From positions 6,510,001-6,574,000 of the forward strand of contig JAOVFP010000003.1 of assembly GCA_025738555.1 (NCBI GenBank): a DNA stretch of 64,000 nt, given 5' to 3'. Shown piece after piece: positions 54,215 to 64,000 of the stretch; the stretch's first letter is position 1; every line of letters begins with the position of its first letter. Origin of the DNA: Cyathus striatus. Taxonomy: Eukaryota; Basidiomycota; Agaricomycetes; Agaricales; Nidulariaceae. The notes under the pieces are model-generated. The model was not told the origin of the DNA. It was given only the letters and a program-made list of their open reading frames with translations, and ran no database searches. The position numbers and the translations under genes are program-made.

Positions 54215-54870
54215 GTGATCATATGTTACATTTGTTATGGATGTCACACGTGTCACACGTGTCACAGATGTCACAGATGTCACATATATCGCATTTGTCA
54301 CACTTTTACAGATGTCACATGTGTCACACTTTCACAAATGTCACACTTTCAAAGATGTTACAGGTATCACACATGTTTGCATATGTTACACACTTTCACA
54401 AATGTCACACTTTCACATATGTCATGTAATTTTACCCCCTGACAGAGAGAGTATGTTATATACAAGTTGTGTCACACTTTCACAAATGTCACACTTTCAG
54501 AGATGTTACAGGTATCACACATGTTTGCATATGTTACACACTTTTACAAATGTCACACTTTCACATATGTCATGTAATTTTACTTTTTGACAGAGAGAGT
54601 ATGTTATATAATGTCACACTTTCACATATGTCATGTAATTATATAACATACTCTCTCTGTCAAAAAGTAAAATTACATGACATATGTGAAAGTGTGACAT
54701 TTGTGAAAGTGTGTAACATATGCAAACATGTGTGATACCTGTAACATCTCTGAAAGTGTGACATTTGTGAAAGTGTGACACATGTGACATCTGTGATGCA
54801 TGTGACATCCATAACAAACATAACATCTGTGACATACACAATGCATGTGACATATATGATCACTTATGAT
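54215..54870. repeat. Foldback of TGTCACA repeats
   Basis: Plus-strand TGTCACACGTGTCACAGATG and TGTCACACTTTCACAAATG units run to a centre near 54632, then return as reverse complements (GTGTGACATTTGTGAAAGTG). The inner arms near the centre are almost perfect, and a 130-bp unit (GTCACACTTTCACAAATGTC onward) is also directly repeated within the left arm. The predicted hairpin has arms of about 300 bp. Confidence 0.88.
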
Positions 54871-55390
54871 CACTTACAAATCCATTAGTACCACTAATAA
54901 TTCATTATGCCATCTAGATCATCTAATAATCATATATGATCACTTATGAATCTATTAGTATCACTATTAACCCATTACACCATTTAGATCACCTAATGAT
55001 CACTTATGATCACTTACAAATCTATTAGTACCACTAATAATCCATTATGCCACCTAGATCACCTAATGATCACATATGATCACTTATGAATCTATTAGTA
55101 CCACTAATAATCCATTATGCCACCTAGATCACCTAATAATCACATATGATCACTTACGAATCTATTAGTATCACTAATAACCCATTACACCACCTAGATC
55201 ACCTAATGATCATTTATGATCACTTACAAATCTATTAGTACTACTAATATCCCATTATGCCACCTGCACCACCTAATGATCACTTATGATCATTTACAAA
55301 TCCATTAGAACAAGTAATAGTCCATAGAAACCCATCAGTACTAGTATTCACCCCAAAATGCCACCTATATCCCTAAATGATCATTTATGA
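54860..55390. repeat. Satellite with GATCACTTATGATCACTTAC units
   Basis: Seven or eight units of about 60 bp, each with GATCACTTATGATCACTTAC, AAATCTATTAGTACCACTAA and CCACCTAGATCACCTAATG parts. A single related unit in reverse lies left of the foldback (54180-54225). GATCACTTATGATC is itself an imperfect palindrome. Confidence 0.85.
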
Positions 55391-55439
55391 TCACTATTAC
55401 AATCACTAATAGTATAGAACACTATATAATTTTTGCTAA

Positions 55440-57181
55440 CACTTATGGGATGATAACCCTTATTGGTGAAGAAAGGAGTCATATTAGTGGTCAAGCTTGG
55501 TGTATTATTATATGCAAACTCAGCAATGGAAAGGAGATCAGCCCAGTTGTCCTGCTGGTAATTGCAGTAAATGCAAAGGTTCTGCTCTGAGACCTGGTTG
55601 ATGTGTTCAGTTTGTCCATCGTCTTCTGGGTGATATCTGGAGGTAAAGTGCAGATTGATGTTGAGAACCTTACCAAGAGACTGGAAGAAGTGAGAGACAA
55701 ACTCTGAACCACAATCAGAGGTAACATGGCTGGGCTTCATGAGCTGGGCAGAAGTAATAGTGTTATGACAAGAGATGAAGATAGCTTGCTTGCTAAGACA
55801 GTCAACAATAACTAGGATTGAATTGTACTTATCAAATGTGGTTTAGACCATAAGCAGGTAGTGCAAGACTTACAATAGTCCTTGACATAAGTACGGAGTC
55901 CAGGCCAAGTATATTCCCATTGAATATTATCCAAGGTCTTGTTCTGACCAGGGTGTCCAGCAAGTAAATGGTCATGTTTGTACTGGACAACACATAGGCG
56001 GAGAGAATCATCATCTGGGACATAAATCTGGTTGTCAAGGTGGAGTAAGCCATCTGAACCAACAGACCAATAATTAGTAAGGTTGCAAAGGTGAATAGAA
56101 GCAACAGTGTCTAGGGGTTGGGTAGTGAGGATGTTGCAGTGGAGTTGCTCAACATCTATAATGATGCTGGCATGGAGAACAGAAGGAAGGAGTGTGGTGG
56201 CATGTATAGAGGCAATGAGCTGTTCTTGGGTAAAAACAGAGTGAAAATTGTGTGGATTGACTTTGGCATAGTCATTATTCCTCCCTTTAGAGTAGATGTC
56301 CCATCATCTAGTTAAAGCATCAGGTTTCACACCAAGTTTCCCTGGGCAGAAATGAATAACCAGATTGAACTGAGACAGGTACTCTGACCAACGAGCCTGG
56401 TGGCGAGTAAGAATCTTGGTGGTGGAGAAATACTCTAAGTTTTTATGGTCAGTAACCACATCAACTGGAGTATCAGAACTTTCCAAGTAGTGTCGCCAGA
56501 CATGAAAAGCTTCAAAAATAGCCAGGAGTTCCTTGTTGTGCATGTTGTAATTTAGTTCAGGAGCGGTAAAGGTATGGGAATGGAATGCAATGGGGTGAAT
56601 ATCGCCATTGTCAGCAACAATAGAGAGGATTTCTCCAAGAGTATAATTGGAGGCATCAGTCTCTACAATGATCTGGGCATCAGGGACCCAATGAGTGAGT
56701 ACAGGGGCTGTAGTGAAGACATCCTTAAGTTTCTTGAACACTAAATGGCAAGTCGGAGAAAAGTCCCATTTCAAACCCTTGTGAGTAAGATGAGTGAGGG
56801 GCACTACAATGTTGGAGTAGTGCTGGATAGAGCACCTATATAAATTAGCAAACCCAAGGAAAGATTGAATGTCTTTAACCTTCTTAGGTTTGGGCCAATC
56901 CCTAATAGTTTGGACTTTATCCTGGGACATAGTGAGGCCATCCAGAGAAAGGACATAACCTAAGTACTCAACAGATTCAGTGTGAAATTCACACTTGTCT
57001 GCCTGGGCATAGAGTCCATGTTGGCATAGATGCTTGAGGACTTCTTTAATGTGCCGTTTGTGCTCCTCAAGACTATTGGAGTAGATTAGTATGTGGTCAA
57101 GGTAGACTGTAATGCACACATTAAGCATGTCCTTGAAGATGTCATTCATGAAATGTTGGAAAGCTGCAGGTGCATTGGTGA
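55440..57181 (-). pseudogene. Ty3/gypsy pol (RT, RNase H, integrase), best preserved
   Basis: From 57149 leftwards: reverse transcriptase with VYLDHILIYSNSLEEHKRHI (the usual YLDD is YLDH here), then HTESVEYLGYVLSLDGLTMS, QSFLGFANLYR; RNase H with VETDASNYTLGEILS, NKELLAIFEAFHVWRHYLES and VVTDHKNLEYFSTTKILTRH; PGKLGVKPDALTR, a TGA for Arg, WDIY; integrase zinc region with HDHLLAGHPGQNKTLDNIQW and CKSCTTCLW; then, after a deletion of roughly 30 codons and a frameshift near 55835, ILVIVDCLSKQA and TSDCGSEFVSHFFQSLGKVL, YHPEDDGQTEHINQ and LSIAEFAYNNTPS. It is broken at 57181 by an LTR fragment and at about 55440 by the satellite element. The chromodomain end is missing. Confidence 0.9.
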
Positions 57182-57184
57182 GTC

Positions 57185-57400
57185 ACTTAAGAATGATAAG
57201 TGACTCACTATGAGATGTATACTACAATACTGAAGGGATAACTCAGTAGGACAGAAGAAAGGAAACAAGAGTAATCTATATATAGTAATTAATATGTAAT
57301 ATTAAGAATATAATCAAGGTCTGGAGTAAACAAAGGTGAAGGCAGAGTAAAGGCATAGGAGTCTGGAGGTAGGCAATACAGAATATAATACAACAAATGT
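57185..57400 (-). mobile_element. LTR fragment (family 2)
   Basis: Matches 21213-21424 in the same orientation, including ATGATAAGTGACTCACTATG and CTGGAGGTAGGCAATACAG. It is joined directly to the reverse transcriptase at 57181, which is not the normal order in an intact element, so a deletion or recombination made this junction. Confidence 0.8.
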
Positions 57401-58490
57401 GCAATGACAATTGTTCCCATACTTTTTATGATCTAGAAATAAGAGTATTGTGTGACACCACATTTAATTCTCTTAGTAATGTAATTCAGTCATTTACATT
57501 GACTAGTCATCAACTGATCTGTCAACTGTCAATCATTGACACATAATTTTTTGATATATGAGGTCTGATCCCATTGATAACATTGTTGGACATGATTATA
57601 GAGAAATGATATTACATTTTTTTAAACAGGAGAGGAGAAAGGACAAAGGGGCTCTTCAGTAAAGAGAACAAGAAAAAAGGCAATAATATAATTAACACTA
57701 AGCTAAAGAACAGAAATATAAGTAAAAAGTGCAAAGAAGTACAAAAAGGAGTTTTCAAATATCAGAATGAATACTAATACTAAAAGAGTGAGTAAAAGTG
57801 AAACTGATTGAGACACAATAAGATACAGCAGGCAAATATAGTCTGACAAATGAATTCATTTTTTTTTTAAAAAAAAAAAAATCCTTTTATTTTATATCGG
57901 TCACCTGATATGGTATGTCATGATAATGGAGCATCTACATATGTAATGTGATACTGTGGTGTATAATTGTAAGGCCTAATTGTTTTGTACGTAAGGCGTC
58001 AATTATATAGTAACTCGGTGCACCTTGTAAGAGGGCCAGGAGTGTATGTAACCAAGCTCACTCCTACCTGGGTAAACCTGGTTAGGTAGCTGAATGTGTC
58101 AATCCTACACCATGCCTGGCCAAATTTACATTCTGAATCCCCTCCCACGATCCAATCACTTTCCCATCTGCCCTCCACATCCTACTCAAGCTCACTCTGG
58201 CGCTATTCCTGAGCTGCAGTGGCTAATCTTCAGCAGAAGCTAATTTTCCCTTGCTTGCACCCTCGGCTATTTTTTCAGGTCACAACTCTGGGTGGCATGT
58301 CACCAGGTACCCAATCCGGCCGCAAGCCTGGCTCCGGAATGGAGCTACAAGAATTTTTGATTGTGCCTGGAGTCTCGGCATTCCAGATGCTGTTGTCGGT
58401 TGTTGATTGAGTATTCTAGGTAACATGTGATGTGTCAGATAATGTAATTAGTGTAGTCAGAAGGTGAAATTGTAGGGAGTGAAATATATC
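57400..58490. other. Mixed interval without a supported gene
   Basis: AT-rich to 57950, with a poly-A/T run near 57860-57890. From 57970 to 58410 it becomes more GC-rich, with a plus-strand frame (MANLQQKLIFPCLHPRLFF, 58219-58410) that matches nothing I know. This part may be another LTR or a SINE body belonging to the tRNA-like module that follows. Confidence 0.3.
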
Positions 58491-58494
58491 ACCA

Positions 58495-58612
58495 GGGCAT
58501 GGATTGAACCAAGGGGCTTGTGCTCAAGTGGGGAATTCCGGTCCCCTGCCTGCTGGGGTGCAATGGCAGGCATGCGCGATGGAGACCACTGAGCCATTGC
58601 ACCCAATAAATT
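58495..58612 (-). mobile_element. tRNA-derived SINE head
   Basis: On the minus strand GGGTGCAATGGCTCAGTGG contains a good A-box (58587-58597 reversed), and GGTTCAATCC (58501-58510 reversed) is a good B-box. The distance between boxes is about 75 bp, longer than in a normal tRNA, with an internal CCATTGCACCCCAGCAGGC that partly repeats the start. It is more tRNA-like than the modules in E3 and E7. The body and tail of the SINE are not delimited. Confidence 0.6.
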
Positions 58613-58639
58613 CATTAATCCTCTCCATCCCTGGATGGA

Positions 58640-59470
58640 ACAAAAAAGGATGTATGACATAGCAGTAAGAAGTAACTTTTATGACCCTGCTACTTTACAG
58701 CAGGTTATTAGAGATGCAACTGGCATGGACAATGATGGATTCTATATCCCAAATGCCCAATCACACAAGTAGATAAAGAATGTATTCTTTATTGACCACC
58801 CTCGTAGTGAGAGTGAACACAACAAACAATCAATTAGTTAGCAACAAAAGTGGAAAAGCATGAAGGAGATGAACACAATTGTTATGATGAAAGACTGTCT
58901 TGGAGAAAGGCAAATGGAAGTCAATGGATTAATGGCATTCAAATGGTATGACAAATGGGGATTTAGTTCAACTGCAGGATTCATAAGATGAATGATTCAA
59001 TCTCATGATCTGACTTGGCAGAAGGTGTCCAATGGCTCTGTACCATCCATACATGTGGATTCTCTCAGGTAGGCACCCAGTATAACCAGGTGAGAATGAC
59101 AGTAGCAACCCTTCCATTTATAAAGGACAAATGTCCTCTATGTTAGTCAAAAATTCAAGCAGGATGGGAATGGGCCCATCTTGCACTGCGATGCATGAAC
59201 TCAGAAGTGGAATGGGCAAGACAAGAGTATCTGTATGGCCCCATCTTGAGCCTGACAAAGGCACTAAATGAGACCCCAGATCTCTAAAGAAAAGATAGTA
59301 TGGAATTATCAAACTTAGCAGGAGTGAGTGATAGGAACAGCCTAGCCAGAGCTGTCACAATAAATCTCATGGGTGGAGTAGTTGACAATTGCTTCAACTA
59401 CAGTTATCACTTCAGCTTTGGGCAACTTAACACTCAAATTGTAGAGGGATAATTATCACCAGGTTATGCT
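58640..59470 (+). pseudogene. Decayed unknown coding sequence
   Basis: A plus-strand frame gives MEQKRMYDIAVRSNFYDPAT, LQQVIRDATGMDNDGFYIPN and EMNTIVMMKDCLGERQMEVN, LMAFKWYDKWGFSS with several stops. After a frame change near 59130 it gives HELRSGMGKTRVSVWPHLEP and MELSNLAGVSDRNSLARAVT, INLMGGVVDNCF. Family not recognised. It joins the duplicated gypsy tail at about 59470. Confidence 0.4.
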
Positions 59471-59559
59471 TATATGGTGCAATTCCTCCAGGTAGTGACA
59501 CTAATATATGTAAACAAACTGAGTTTGAATGCATATGGTGAGGGTGATTGCTCATCCAT

Positions 59560-60520
59560 CAACCTGCAGAGTTTAAAACTATTACAAGACAGTTCTGTAG
59601 AGAATGATATTTTATCTCAAAGGACTTATACTGATAATGTAATAGAGAATAATATAAATGAATATATTTTATCATTTTCTGAAGATGAATTCAATGATTT
59701 ATAAAGAACAATGACAAATGACAAATTTATAGTAACTAATTTATATTGAATAAATAAGATAATTAATGAAATTAATAATTAACATGATGAAATAAAGATA
59801 TATGTAAACCTAACTTACAAAATTCATTTAATAAGCTAATGAAAATAAATTAGTAATGAATATTAAAGAATAAGAAACAACTTACCAAAGCATGTAGAAA
59901 ACTCTAACCAAATATTACACAAAAAACTTCCAAAAGTTTCATTGAATTGAGAAACTTGCAAGATTAAGGGAGGAGAAGGTGAAGCTTGAGACACAAGAAG
60001 AGTAAGTGGTTGGATATATGCTGGTTCAAGGTGCTGAATGGTTGACTCAATACAAAGAAGCCAACTAATATGCTTCTCATTCAACCAGATGCTGTACCAC
60101 TGCCTAAACTCCATCTCTCTCACAAAAACCTTTCCACCTGATACCAGTTTCCACTTGTGGTAATTGATGTATTGGATAAGTTGATCAGGAACCTTAAGAC
60201 AATGACTCTTGCAATGAATAACATCAAAGCATAGAAGTCAGCTTTTCATGATACCAAATTGGGATGAGTCAGGAATGATTTTCTGAGTATGAATCTCATA
60301 AATATCAAAAAGAATAGTGGAAGAGAGCATAGTGGTAAGAGCTTTGAGTGTGAATAAAAAAGAGAAACAAGGAAACAATCTAATGAAAAGTTAAAAAATT
60401 TTATAATAAAAGAGTCAAATTGAAGTACACATAATATGGTTTGAAAAAGAATAGTAACATACCATGTATCAATGAAGTCCTGATCACTGGCTAATTTACC
60501 TTTGCTCAATTCAATACCTT
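59560..60520. repeat. Segment duplicated from or with 42650-43480
   Basis: Begins with the acidic integrase tail (LKLLQDSSVENDILSQRTYT, NINEYILSFSEDEF; 59560-59704) and continues through the minus-strand conserved frames at 59863-60123 and 60246-60509. Compare the partner segment for the shared parts. Confidence 0.65.
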
Positions 60521-61177
60521 TTTATCTTTGCTCAATTCAATACTTTTTTCACTAAAGCTTACTCAATCACTTAAAAAATCTGCAGAAATGATATATGATT
60601 GTTTTCAACTATTTACAAAAATAATAATGTATTTAAAGTTGCTAGAATGTATAAACTAAGTTACAGTATAATAAACAAAAACAAAAATATACAAAAATGA
60701 AAATTTCTAGCAGACAAACATTAACATATGAAATGAGCTTGATTTCAGCTCTGACAGAAATCTTATAAAAGAAATTAATAAATGAAAGCTACAAAATTAA
60801 GTTAAGCTTACTAAAGAGGAATTCTCTTTACTCTTCTTAGCTGAAACTCCTTCTTCATTGATCACCATTTAAATTTTTGGATAATTAATTTAACTATAAA
60901 ATAAAAAAACATTGAAAATCTAACTTTGTCTGCATTAATATTTTTGGCAGTAGCAATGATGGAGGGCTCTGTGATAATCTCAACATCACTGTCATCAATT
61001 ATAGCTTTGAACTTGATGGTTTTGAATTTTTTAGAACCCTATATAATTAAAATTTCCGAAAATTTAAGATATATAATAAAATAAAAACATATCTTTTGTT
61101 TAGAAGATTCAGTTCTTTCTGTAATTTCTCTTAGGGTATAAATTTGTTGACACCTTGTCAATTGAATTCTGGAAAGT
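60521..61177. other. AT-rich non-coding interval
   Basis: No gene. A short stretch is doubled at 60490-60545 (TTTGCTCAATTCAATACCTT). The minus strand near 60940-61020 has a short frame (KFKAIIDDSDVEIITEPSII) that may be a gene fragment. Confidence 0.3.
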
Positions 61178-61827
61178 TGTCATATCCTGTATCACCTACC
61201 TTTGAATCTCTATTCTCTTACTTTGCTTTCATTTATGTTACTCCAGACTTTGATTACGTTCTTAATATTACATATTGATTACTGTACATAGATTACTCTT
61301 GTTTCCTTTCTTTAGCCCTACTGAGTTATTTCCTCAGTATTGTAGTATACATCTCATAGTGAGTCACTTATCATTCTTAAGTGTGCCACTATCAGTTTTA
61401 CTTTACACTGTCATACATGCTCACTTCTCTGATGTATTTTATTATGTTTAATTATTTTTAGTCTTCATTCTACATATGCCTACCCTGACTGTACTTCTCC
61501 ACTGGCCTTTACTTACTCTGAGTCTCTAGTATTTAAGTAGTACTCAATTTGTACTTAGTCTTTAGTTTTGTATTTAACTATGTTCTCACCCTCTAGTCTG
61601 ACTTAAGTTACACCCCTTGTCTCCTTGTCTCTCATCTTCTCCAAAGGGCTTGCCCTTACTTTGAAATACAGAACCAGGAATTCCAGGGATGCAGCACATA
61701 TGCTGAAGCCAAAGTCCTACCCCCTGAGTTCTTGTTTTTCGCTTTTGTCTCAAACTTACCCTTCGTTTCTCTGCAGTCACCCTCTTGTACTCTGTTGCCA
61801 AGTCAGGCTAGAGGCATAGTTGTGACA
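61178..61827 (+). mobile_element. Gypsy 5' LTR (family 2), intact 650 bp
   Basis: Starts TGTCATATCCTGTATCACC and ends GCATAGTTGTGACA, in opposite orientation to the copy at 19810-21424. It is followed within 55 bp by a Gag-like start codon, so it is the 5' LTR of a plus-strand element. No matching 5-bp duplication flanks it, as expected if the partner LTR has been lost by rearrangement. Confidence 0.85.
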
Positions 61828-61879
61828 GTATACAAAACTACCATCTTGGATTCCTCTCACAACACTTTTCTTTCCTTCA

Positions 61880-62290
61880 TGGCTACCCGTACGCAGATTC
61901 AGACTGTACATGCTAGGAGCTATGAACAGCAGCAAAACAAAGTGCACCATAGCGATCGTCTAGCTGCCCAGCAAGCTCGTGAACATAACAACACCAGCAT
62001 GCCTCATCATGTTGACTCTGCTCTGCCTCTCTCTCGGTGAAACACTCCACCCTCAGCTAGTGCTCTAGTATCTGGAGAAATTGCCTCCACTTATCGTGCA
62101 GCTCGTGAACTTCAGCCAGTTCACAGCAATCAATTGCATGCACCTCAACCAATTCCATTGAGCATTCCATTTGACCCCACCCTCATCTCCACCATGTCCC
62201 CACCATGTCCATCGAACTGGTGGATACTCAGTTTTCTCCAGAAGGTGCAGCTGCACACCAGCAGCAAGTACCCATAGTCCCTTCACCACC
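61880..62290 (+). pseudogene. Gypsy gag start, truncated
   Basis: Opens MATRTQIQTVHARSYEQQQN and continues through an Ala/Gln/His-rich stretch (RLAAQQAREHNNTS) to a TGA at 62038 that probably replaced Arg or Trp; beyond it the frame goes on with ASTYRAARELQPVHSNQL. It stops making sense at about 62290 where an inverted gypsy pol fragment begins. Confidence 0.6.
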
Positions 62291-62293
62291 CAC

Positions 62294-62614
62294 CTAACAG
62301 CCTGTAGCTTCACACTCTGGTGGAAATGATGTAGAGACTGGGCAAACTTTCTTATCTACCCTTTTATAAGCTATAAATGCTTTCAATAGTTGGCCTTCCA
62401 CTTCTACATCTGCTGGGTATATAATATATTCATCATCATCTTCTGGGTTGTAATCAGTTACTATTTCAAAGGGTTCCAACATAAATTTGTTGTTGTTATT
62501 CAGTTCCATATAGTTAATAGTTGGTTTATTATATTGGGATACAGGGAACTTGATAAGATTTAGTTCCCTGGTAAAATTCGCAAAATTCTGATATTTATTA
62601 GTTTGTATTGTCAT
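62294..62614 (-). pseudogene. Gypsy pol N-terminal fragment, inverted
   Basis: Minus-strand MTIQTNKYQNFANFTRELNL, LEPFEIVTDYNPEDDDEYII, YPADVEVEGQLLKAFIAYKR and VDKKVCPVSTSFPPECEA. The YKRVDKKV.PV..SFP motif is the conserved start of agaricomycete gypsy Pol, between protease and reverse transcriptase. It faces the gag fragment tail to tail and is cut at 62294. Confidence 0.75.
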
Positions 62615-62619
62615 GGTTG

Positions 62620-64000
62620 TTATTTGAGTGTGTTATAATTTACTGTGTGTTATGTTGTTATGGTGTCCTGTGTGATGAGTGATGTATAGTTGTATTTGTA
62701 ATGTAGTAATTTTATTTGTAATAATAAGTGGTTGACAGTGTGTTATTGAATTGTTGCTGAGATGATGTATATTAAATATAGACTTGTTGAGTATAAATTT
62801 ATAATTTCGCTCTGGGTGCTATAATTAAATATTAAAATAATATGCATTGCTGGTTGTGGTGAGAATTTATTATAATTGTACTGTTACTTGAATACTTGAA
62901 GAATGTAGTCATAGAGTAGCTGTAATAACATTGAAGCATTGTTTTCTAAGTTAATTCCGCTTTATAGTTCCTGTGACATGTCACACTGATGCGTGTAAGA
63001 ACGTTCTGTGACATCGTCACGACGGAATGTGTCGCCGATGGTGATAATATATTAACTCCGAGTTTCGGCGTTAATGGTGATAGCGTTGTCCTGACTCTAT
63101 CCTACACAACATTGCTCTATATCTCAAATATTTCCTATTTCTAAGCGATGGCTTCTTCATAAATATGTTTTTAGCTTGTCTGACTTCAAGTTAGAAGTGT
63201 TTTCAGCATCTGCACATAAGTGTGGAAAATATAATAGCTATTGACAATTTTGACATGTGCAATCAACTATCATAAGTAATACACTGTGTACTCTTGCTGA
63301 ATATAGTGACTACTTTTGTGTAAAATTCATAAAGCACTCATAATTAATATCCTAAATATTACTGATAACATTATGATTATCATAAGTCCAATTTTTATCA
63401 AAAAATAATTATGATCCTAGAAGTGCTCTTTTAAATAGTATTTAACCAAATATAGTGCTTCTATTCATAATATAATTTATTTAACTTGTTGTACTTGATA
63501 TATTTGAAGTGTGTAGTCTTGAAAAGATAGTAATGACAATAAGGCATTGATATTTGCGATTGTGTCCGCTTTTAATGGTCACATGATTTGACGTGCCAGA
63601 GTGTCATCTTAACATGCTCATTATCCAAAATTCTTGGAATACTTCCACTTTTGTATATCACACTTTCTAAATTAGTAGATATGTTGTATTATAGTCATAT
63701 CTAGTCACAGGCGAATTTTTGTGACTTAAAGTTCAAATATAACAATGTTTGAAGCTTATAATATTGAATTTGAGAGTTTTTGAGGAGCTGGTAGTGAAAA
63801 TAAAATAATCATGAGTTCGTAAGTGCACATAGAAAGCTGCATAGATGTGCTATATTGACTGTAAAGGTAAACAATTGGTATAACTGTGTCAACACAGTGG
63901 TTACGAGCTGAAAAGGGTATATAATCTGTATGTAAATAGGAGTATGTAAAGGAATTGAGTGCAGAAAAAAGATATAATGAGACCATAAGAACTAAATAAA
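62620..64000. other. AT-rich interval to the window end
   Basis: No supported gene. A CpG-bearing island at 62960-63080 (ATCGTCACGACGGAATGTGT) stands out from its surroundings. Stretches near 62780-62950 and 63480-63560 are loosely similar (TACTTGA-GAA-TGTAGTC), which suggests an old direct duplication. The frame at 63756-63986 is not supported. Confidence 0.4.

Overview
The window is eukaryotic and almost certainly a transposon-dense, AT-rich region of a basidiomycete (Agaricomycetes) nuclear genome. This rests on short GT-AG introns, on KDZ-type transposase genes with CxC cysteine clusters, on a Plavaka (CACTA-like) transposase, and on several chromodomain-bearing Ty3/gypsy elements of the kind usual in mushroom-forming fungi. 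I see no convincing single-copy host gene, no rRNA and no intact tRNA. Nearly every recognisable coding stretch is a transposon gene, and most are broken by stop codons (mainly TGA) and frameshifts.

Layout. 1-5950: minus-strand Ty3/gypsy remnant with a long C-terminal extension after the chromodomain, interrupted by a solo LTR (3141-4210). 5932-7111: small palindromic element (E1). 8261-17591: a 9.3 kb DNA transposon (E3) carrying a CxC5/CxC6 KDZ-associated gene (B1), an upstream partner gene (A1) and a nested solo LTR. 17600-18800: Plavaka transposase remnant. 19810-21424: gypsy LTR with a palindromic element (E5) inside. 21590-22785: zinc-cluster gene. 23995-24640: gypsy integrase. 24811-27624: a different, spliced KDZ transposase. 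28289-30364: satellite-filled element (E6) sitting in another spliced gene. 33850-37373 and 40660-41689: two gypsy 3' halves with LTRs. 41700-42794: a further gypsy integrase. 46355-53542: a second, better preserved two-gene transposon (E7, genes A2 and B2). 54200-55430: foldback plus satellite. 55440-57181: gypsy pol. 58500-58612: tRNA-like SINE head. 58640-60510: degraded remnants and a segmental duplicate. 61178-62290: gypsy 5' LTR with gag start. 62294-62614: inverted gypsy pol start.

The main result is one transposon family reconstructed from its ends. Five elements (E1, E3, E5, E6, E7) have related but asymmetric terminal inverted repeats built around TTTACACT, and each is flanked by its own exact 8-bp target duplication (AGTTGATG, GTAAAAAC, AATACTGG, CAAAATGG, GAATATAC). 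Two of them carry the same gene pair A-B in the same order, where B is the CxC5/CxC6 protein with a D...D...E pattern typical of an RNase H-fold transposase. In both, gene A ends in a stop codon that lies inside a GTAAG splice donor, so A and B may be one spliced transposase. Both also carry, at the same place inside the right end, a GC-rich minisatellite block with a shared CGTCA..TTGCGAGACGAGG motif, then a tRNA-like A-box/B-box module. Each element has its own short palindromic subterminal repeat, which suggests a co-evolving code of transposase binding sites.

No function outside transposition can be supported for the coding sequences, except that the zinc-cluster gene and a few spliced genes interrupted by the elements remain of unknown function.
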